The position numbers and the translations under genes were made by a program. This document shows, in pieces, positions 32,503 through 37,036 of a stretch of 37,036 nucleotides of DNA (position 1 is its first letter; each line of letters starts with the position of its first letter). The DNA is from Desulfobacteraceae bacterium UBA2771. GTDB taxonomy: Bacteria > Desulfobacterota > Desulfobacteria > Desulfobacterales > Desulfosarcinaceae. The notes under the pieces are model-generated. The model made no database searches. It worked only from the letters and a program-made list of their open reading frames with translations, and had not been told where the DNA came from. The DNA lies in contig DEIP01000085.1 in NCBI GenBank assembly GCA_002352605.1, positions 1 to 37,036 on the forward strand. Direction: 5' to 3'.

Positions 32503-34434
32503 ATGGAAACAAAAATCCTGCTGGTCGACGATGAGGAGGGTATCCGGAAAGTTCTGGGCATCTCCTTGATGGATATCGGCTATCAGGTGTTCACCGCGAA
32601 AAACGGCAGGGAGGCCCTGGCGGTTTTCAAAAAGCACCTCCCCCCCATTGTGCTCACCGACATCAAGATGCCTGTCATGGACGGCATCAACCTGCTCCGG
32701 CAGATCAAGGCGGAGAGTCCGGACACGGAAGTGATCATGCTCACCGGCCACGGTGACATGGATCTGGCCATCAAGTGCCTCAAGCTGGAAGCCACCGATT
32801 TAATTACCAAACCGATCAACGACGATGTCCTGGAGATTGCTCTGAAGCGAGCCCATGACCGTATCGGCATGCGCACGCAGCTGCGCGCCTACACCGAAAA
32901 TCTGGAAAACCTGGTACGCGAACAAACCGCCCGGCTGATCAATACCGAACGGCTGGCCGCCGTTGGACAGGCAGTCGAGGGTCTCTCCTCGGCACTGCGA
33001 GGCATTGCCGGTGATCTGGACACCGGCATCAACTACTTCAACGAACTGCCCTGCTTCGTCTCAATCCACAACCCTCACCAGGAGATCATCGCCATCAATT
33101 CTCTTTACCGAGAACGGCTGGGGGACCACGTCGGGCTGGCCAGCGGGGCTGCTTATCCACCGGACAACCCGGCGCCTTCGCCGGTGAAAGAGACCTTTAC
33201 CACCGGAAAGGGCATGCGCCGCCGGGCGACGGCGGTGTATGCCGACGGTACACGAGGACCGGTGATGGTGCACACCTCGCCCATCCGGGACAGTCGTGGC
33301 AACGTGGAACTGGTGGTGGAAATCGGGGCCGACATCGGCGAGGTCCGGCGCCTCCAGGAGCGTCTCCAGGCCACCCGACAGCGCTACCGGCAGCTTTTCG
33401 ACGAAGCACCCTGCTATATCACGGTTCTGAGCCCCGACCTGACCATCCGGGCGGCCAACCGTCGCTTTCAGGAGGACTTCGAACTGACCGTCGGCGCGTT
33501 CTGCCACCGGATATACAAAGACCGGGACGAGGTCTGCCCCGGCTGTCCGGTAACCCGGACCTTTGCCGACGGCAACTCTCACCAGTGTGAGATGGAGGTA
33601 ACTTCGAAACGGGGAGAAACCTACCGGGTGCTGATCAGGACCGCGCCCATCCGCGACCTGAACGGCCACATCACCCATGTGATGGAGATGTCCACCAACG
33701 TCACCCGCACCCGCCGGCTGGAAGACCAACTGACCTCGTTGGGACTGATGATCGGATCGGTCTCCCACGGCATCAAAGGCCTGCTCACCGACCTGGACGG
33801 CGGCATCTACCTGGTGGATTCGGGATTTAAAAAGGAGAATCAGCAGCAGATCCACGAGGGATGGGATACCGTGCGTTTCATGGTGGGACGCATCCGGGAC
33901 ATGGTGTTGGACATCCTATACTATGCCAAGGAGAAGGACCTGAAATGGGAAACGGTGGATGTCCTCGGTTTTTCCGAGGAGGTGCTGCGCACCGTTCGGC
34001 CAAAAATAAACGATCAGGAGATCGCGATTCGCCATCGTTTCGACCCCGCCATCGACCGTTTCCAGGTGGATGCCGGTATCGTTCGCAGCGCGCTGACCAA
34101 TATTATCGAAAACGCCGTGGAAGCCTGCCGGTCTGACCTGTCGGGCCGACCCCACGAAATCTGCTTCGAAGTCACCCAGGATGCGGATCACATCTACTTC
34201 AACGTGTCGGACAACGGCATCGGCATGGATACGGCCACCCGCGCCAATGTTTTCACACCCTTTTTCTCCTCCAAGGGCACACGGGGCACCGGGCTGGGGC
34301 TGTTCATCTCCAACCGGATTCTCAGCCAGTACGGTGGGGGGATTTCGCTGGAATCGGAACCGCATGCCGGCACCCGCTTCTCCATTAAAATCCCCAAAAA
34401 AGCCGATCTTCATCCGGCCACGGCCGCGCCATAG
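32503..34434 (+). CDS. Receiver-PAS-PAS histidine kinase hybrid with a degenerate internal His-box
   Basis: A 643-aa soluble protein. The receiver spans about 1-120, with Asp53 in LTDIKMPVMDG. A linker (AYTENLENLVRE) leads to a helix that resembles a phosphoacceptor helix but has Ser163 where the paralog at 21822 has its His164. Then come a PAS domain at about 180-290, a second PAS at about 300-400 with Cys334, Cys345 and Cys348 (CPGCPV), a true phosphoacceptor helix with His422 in SVSHGIKG, and HATPase with NIIENAVEACRS, DNGIGMD and GTGLGLFIS. It appears to be an expanded paralog of the hybrid at 21822-22955, with PAS domains placed between an inactivated and an active His helix. It is the last gene of the plus-strand cluster. 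Confidence 0.88.
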   Translation: METKILLVDDEEGIRKVLGISLMDIGYQVFTAKNGREALAVFKKHLPPIVLTDIKMPVMDGINLLRQIKAESPDTEVIMLTGHGDMDLAIKCLKLEATDLITKPINDDVLEIALKRAHDRIGMRTQLRAYTENLENLVREQTARLINTERLAAVGQAVEGLSSALRGIAGDLDTGINYFNELPCFVSIHNPHQEIIAINSLYRERLGDHVGLASGAAYPPDNPAPSPVKETFTTGKGMRRRATAVYADGTRGPVMVHTSPIRDSRGNVELVVEIGADIGEVRRLQERLQATRQRYRQLFDEAPCYITVLSPDLTIRAANRRFQEDFELTVGAFCHRIYKDRDEVCPGCPVTRTFADGNSHQCEMEVTSKRGETYRVLIRTAPIRDLNGHITHVMEMSTNVTRTRRLEDQLTSLGLMIGSVSHGIKGLLTDLDGGIYLVDSGFKKENQQQIHEGWDTVRFMVGRIRDMVLDILYYAKEKDLKWETVDVLGFSEEVLRTVRPKINDQEIAIRHRFDPAIDRFQVDAGIVRSALTNIIENAVEACRSDLSGRPHEICFEVTQDADHIYFNVSDNGIGMDTATRANVFTPFFSSKGTRGTGLGLFISNRILSQYGGGISLESEPHAGTRFSIKIPKKADLHPATAAP

Positions 34435-34539
34435 AATCAACGAACCCGGCTCCAAGTTGTGGGGCGATGCCAAAATCGATATCGTGCGCGTAAACATTCT
34501 TGCCGCTGTTCGGCGGCGGTTCGACCTTGATCCACACGT

Positions 34540-35604
34540 TTATGGCAGGGTAATTTGCCGGTTGGCGACCATCAGATGTTCTTTTTCTATATTTGCATCC
34601 TGCAGCAGGGCTATTTTTTTCAGATCGAAGGCTTTTTTCAAATGGCGGATATTTTGTTTTTTCAGGCCCTGGATGCGGGAAACCATACTGGGGTGGGAAA
34701 TGATAGTCAAAGTTTCCGGCCGTTTTTCCATCTTGTTCAGTGCGGATGTAATGGCATCGAGCACAATTTCCCCGTGCACCAGGTGACCGAAGGCCGGGTG
34801 GTAGGGGCCGGCGATAAAATCGCCCGCCCGGGTCAATCCATCCGATGCCTGGAGCCCCATGCGGACGACCGGAATGTGACTGGTTTTAAAAAAAAGGTAC
34901 AGCCGTTTCACCAGGGTGACACAAGCTGCCAGCGACATGGGATGGTAGCGACCGGCATTGAATCGTCCGGCCAGGCGACTGCCTTTGAGGACCAGGGTGG
35001 GATAGATTCGGACAAAATCGGGCTGCAGCGCGGCAACCCGGCGGGCTGTCTCCATGGCACCGTCGTCGTCGTCCGCGGGAAGCCCAACCATCATCTGCAG
35101 ACCCACCTGATAACCCCTCGCTTTCAGCAGGCCGGTGGCGTGGACGGTGTCCGCTGCCCGGTGCCCCCGCCCGGCGGCATCGAGGACCAGATCGTTCATA
35201 GATTGAACGCCCAGTTCTACCGTGGAGACCGGAAACCCGTCCAGCAGGCCTAAGGTTTCCCGGCTGATCGTGTCCGGTCGGGTGGAAAAACGGATACTGT
35301 CCACACGCGCTTCCTGCACAAAGGGCACGGCTGCCCTCAGCAGGGACAGAATGGTCTCTTTGGCAAGCCCTAAAAAACTGCCGCCGAAAAAGGAGATCTG
35401 GGTAGTGGAAGCCCGCTTTTTCCCGTACTTCAGAAAGCGCCTCACTTCGCGGTGGATCTGGTCCGGAGACGGTGTCTGTCTGGTCCCACCGGTGATGGAT
35501 CGTTGGTTACAGAAAACGCACTGGTGCGGGCATCCCATGTGGGGGATAAACAGGGGGATGATCAGGGGCCGGCCGATCGGCGGGGTGTCGCCGCAAGGTT
35601 CCAT
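34540..35604 (-). CDS. Radical SAM protein (Elp3/MiaB/NifB-like superfamily)
   Basis: A 354-aa protein with the radical SAM motif CX3CX2C (CPHQCVFC) about 27 residues from the start. It is followed by SFFGGSFLGL near 73 and RPDTISRETL near 110, where S-adenosylmethionine contacts are expected, then TVELGVQSMND near 129 and GLQMMVGLP near 173. This layout resembles Elp3/HemN-type radical SAM enzymes. Its substrate cannot be told; a coproporphyrinogen oxidase label would go too far. A TTG at 35610 overlaps the rnc stop as TTGA and is an alternative start; the ATG at 35604 is used here. No good ribosome-binding site is seen, which suggests translational coupling to rnc. Confidence 0.85.
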   Translation of the reverse strand: MEPCGDTPPIGRPLIIPLFIPHMGCPHQCVFCNQRSITGGTRQTPSPDQIHREVRRFLKYGKKRASTTQISFFGGSFLGLAKETILSLLRAAVPFVQEARVDSIRFSTRPDTISRETLGLLDGFPVSTVELGVQSMNDLVLDAAGRGHRAADTVHATGLLKARGYQVGLQMMVGLPADDDDGAMETARRVAALQPDFVRIYPTLVLKGSRLAGRFNAGRYHPMSLAACVTLVKRLYLFFKTSHIPVVRMGLQASDGLTRAGDFIAGPYHPAFGHLVHGEIVLDAITSALNKMEKRPETLTIISHPSMVSRIQGLKKQNIRHLKKAFDLKKIALLQDANIEKEHLMVANRQITLP

Positions 35605-35606
35605 GG

Positions 35607-36326
35607 TCAAGGGGATCGATCCAGCAGCTCGAGGCCAGCCCTGGCGGCCTCCTGCTCGGCCATTTTCTTGCTCCTGCCATCGCCTTCGGCGATGAATCCG
35701 GCCACGGTCATGCGTATCCTGAAGATCTTGTCGTGATCCGGCCCGTGCTCATCGACCACCTGATATCGAGGTACCTCGTGATAGGTCGACTGGACGCGTT
35801 CCTGAAGCCTGCTCTTGTAGTCGGTTTCATAGCGGGCATGGTTGGCGGAACGCAGCCGCTCACGAAATTGGTTTTCCACAAATGTAAACGCGGCATCAAA
35901 TCCGCCGTCAAGATAAATAGCGGCGATCACCGCTTCGGTGGCATCGGCCAGAAGAGAGTTTTTTTCCCGGCCGTCGGTCAGCGATTCCCCTTTGCCCAAC
36001 AGCAGGTGGGCGCCAAGGTCAATCTCCCGGGCGATGGTGGCCAGGTGGGTTTCATTGACCAGTTGCGCCCGATTCCTGGACAATTCACCTTCGGCCAGAT
36101 TCGGGAATCGCTGCATTAATAGGTGGCTGATGACCATGTTCAACACGGCATCCCCTAAAAATTCCAGCCGCTCGTTGCTGCTGATGGTTGCCTGCGGCTG
36201 CTCATTCACGAAGGAACTGTGGCGAAGGGCCGCGGTTAACTGTTCCGCGCTGTTGAAGCGATACCCGAGCGCCTTTTCCAAACCTTCATGCACGGCGTTT
36301 TCAGGCACCGGATCATCCAGGATCAT
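35607..36326 (-). CDS. rnc: Ribonuclease III
   Basis: A 239-aa double-strand-specific endoribonuclease that processes rRNA precursors and structured mRNAs. The catalytic domain has the signature ERLEFLGDAVL near residues 48-58 and DATEAVIAAIYLDGG near 128-142, with the metal-binding Glu and Asp in place. The C-terminal double-stranded RNA-binding domain spans about 165-238 (DYKSRLQERVQ near its start, GRSKKMAEQEAARAGLELL at its end). The ATG overlaps the TGA of the upstream PHP gene by 4 nt, and its own stop overlaps the radical SAM TTG, so the three form a tight minus-strand operon. Confidence 0.95.
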   Translation of the reverse strand: MILDDPVPENAVHEGLEKALGYRFNSAEQLTAALRHSSFVNEQPQATISSNERLEFLGDAVLNMVISHLLMQRFPNLAEGELSRNRAQLVNETHLATIAREIDLGAHLLLGKGESLTDGREKNSLLADATEAVIAAIYLDGGFDAAFTFVENQFRERLRSANHARYETDYKSRLQERVQSTYHEVPRYQVVDEHGPDHDKIFRIRMTVAGFIAEGDGRSKKMAEQEAARAGLELLDRSP

Positions 36327-37036
36327 CGCTTGAGATGCTCCATCAGTGTTTCATAAATTGAATAGGGTACCTGAAAGCTGCCGTCACCGACACCCATGCG
36401 GATCCCCGGTGTGACATCACCGTGAAAGTCCGTACCGCCGCTAATCAGCAGGTTGTGTTTACGGGCCAGGCGGCAATACGCGACGGTGGCTGCTGAGGGA
36501 TGATCGGGGTAGAGGGCTTCGACCCCCTTAAGGCCCATCGATTGGAGGGCAAGCAGGAAGACCTCGAAGGTTTGCGGATTGGTCAACCCGATCAAAAAGG
36601 GATGTGCCAACACAGCAATACCACCGGCGTCGCTAATGGCGCCAATGGCATCGGCCATGGGAACGCGTGATTTTTCCACATAGGCAGGCCTGTTCTTACC
36701 CAAAAATCGGACGAAGGCATCGTCAATGGACGCCGCCATTCCTTTTTTAACCAGCAACTGAGCGATGTGGGGACGTCCGGGGGTCCCATCGCCGACGATC
36801 CGGGCCAACTCATCCTCGTTCAAATCCATTCCCAAGGCATTGAGCCGCGAAATAATTTTCGGATTCCGGTTTTCCCTGGCACGTTTGAGCACACCCAGCA
36901 GTGAATCGAGCGCCGGATGGCCAGGATCGATCCCGTACCCGAGGATGTGAACACTGCCGTCAATCCGATACCCAACCGGTGCGGCGGCACTGATCTCTAT
37001 TCCGGTCAGAAACATAAGCGTCGATGGAATGCCGCC
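36323..37036 (-). CDS. PHP-domain metal-dependent phosphoesterase (N-terminus cut by the right edge)
   Basis: The minus-strand frame is open to the window end, giving about 237 residues; the N-terminal part with the first metal-binding histidines is outside. Visible features are TGIEISA near the visible start, followed by VHILGYGID, then GGIAVLAHPFLIG, and SGGTDFHGD near the C-terminus, which supplies the late Asp and His metal ligands. This matches PHP proteins such as the YciV/RNase AM family, which remove phosphate from nucleotides or short RNA. The ATG at 37015 is probably internal, since TLMFLTGIEIS reads through. It overlaps rnc by ATGA. Confidence 0.87.
   Translation of the reverse strand, partial: GGIPSTLMFLTGIEISAAAPVGYRIDGSVHILGYGIDPGHPALDSLLGVLKRARENRNPKIISRLNALGMDLNEDELARIVGDGTPGRPHIAQLLVKKGMAASIDDAFVRFLGKNRPAYVEKSRVPMADAIGAISDAGGIAVLAHPFLIGLTNPQTFEVFLLALQSMGLKGVEALYPDHPSAATVAYCRLARKHNLLISGGTDFHGDVTPGIRMGVGDGSFQVPYSIYETLMEHLKR

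Overview
This is a GC-rich, gene-dense window from an anaerobic sulfate-reducing bacterium. It is most likely a Desulfobacterota (deltaproteobacterial) species close to the Desulfobacteraceae/Desulfosarcinaceae; that placement is inferred from gene content, not from a database search. The diagnostic content is two complete transmembrane electron-transfer complexes of sulfate reducers: a Tmc complex (tmcD-C-B-A, about 0.3-4.2 kb) and an Hmc complex (hmcA-F, about 24.2-30.4 kb) whose cytochrome carries exactly 16 CXXCH haem motifs. A propionyl-CoA synthetase-type enzyme fits an organism that handles short-chain acids.

Layout. 0-0.3 kb: the C-terminal end of a gene cut by the window edge and an uncertain small minus-strand ORF. 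0.3-4.5 kb: the tmc operon in the order WD/PD40-like tmcD, membrane cytochrome b-like tmcC, HdrD-like tmcB, tetrahaem tmcA, followed by a receiver-only protein. 4.6-5.1 kb: a convergent Hsp20 gene. 5.3-9.4 kb: a tightly packed operon of a five-domain S1 protein, thioredoxin reductase, a PagL-like lipid A deacylase and an AI-2E/PerM family membrane protein. 9.7-11.5 kb: a stand-alone cyclic-nucleotide-binding protein and a convergent DUF362/ferredoxin protein. 11.8-17.2 kb: YkgJ-like cysteine-cluster protein, class V aminotransferase and a large DUF748/AsmA-like envelope protein. 17.3-19.2 kb: prpE on the minus strand. 19.5-34.4 kb: the Hmc locus with its regulators. 34.5 kb to the end: minus-strand radical SAM protein, RNase III and a PHP-domain phosphoesterase cut by the right edge, coupled by 4-nt overlaps or near overlaps.

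How the genes work together. In both complexes a periplasmic multihaem cytochrome (TmcA, HmcA) passes electrons through membrane subunits (TmcC; HmcC, HmcD and HmcE) to a cytoplasmic HdrD/DsrK-like iron-sulfur protein (TmcB, HmcF), linking periplasmic hydrogen or formate oxidation with cytoplasmic thiol/disulfide chemistry or sulfate reduction. Around hmc sits an unusually heavy redox-sensing layer: a membrane histidine kinase with a c-haem motif in its sensor domain and a cysteine-bearing PAS domain, two paralogous receiver-plus-kinase hybrids that bracket the operon, two divergent Rrf2 regulators with matching four-cysteine patterns, a universal stress protein and a receiver-only protein. 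None of the receiver proteins has a DNA-binding domain, so the Rrf2 proteins are the only recognisable transcription factors in the window. A near-perfect 38-bp palindrome covers the -10 element of the promoter driving rrf2-hmc and is the best candidate operator.

No rRNA, tRNA, CRISPR array, transposase or prophage gene was recognised. All functions come from reading protein sequences and motifs; no alignment or database search was run.
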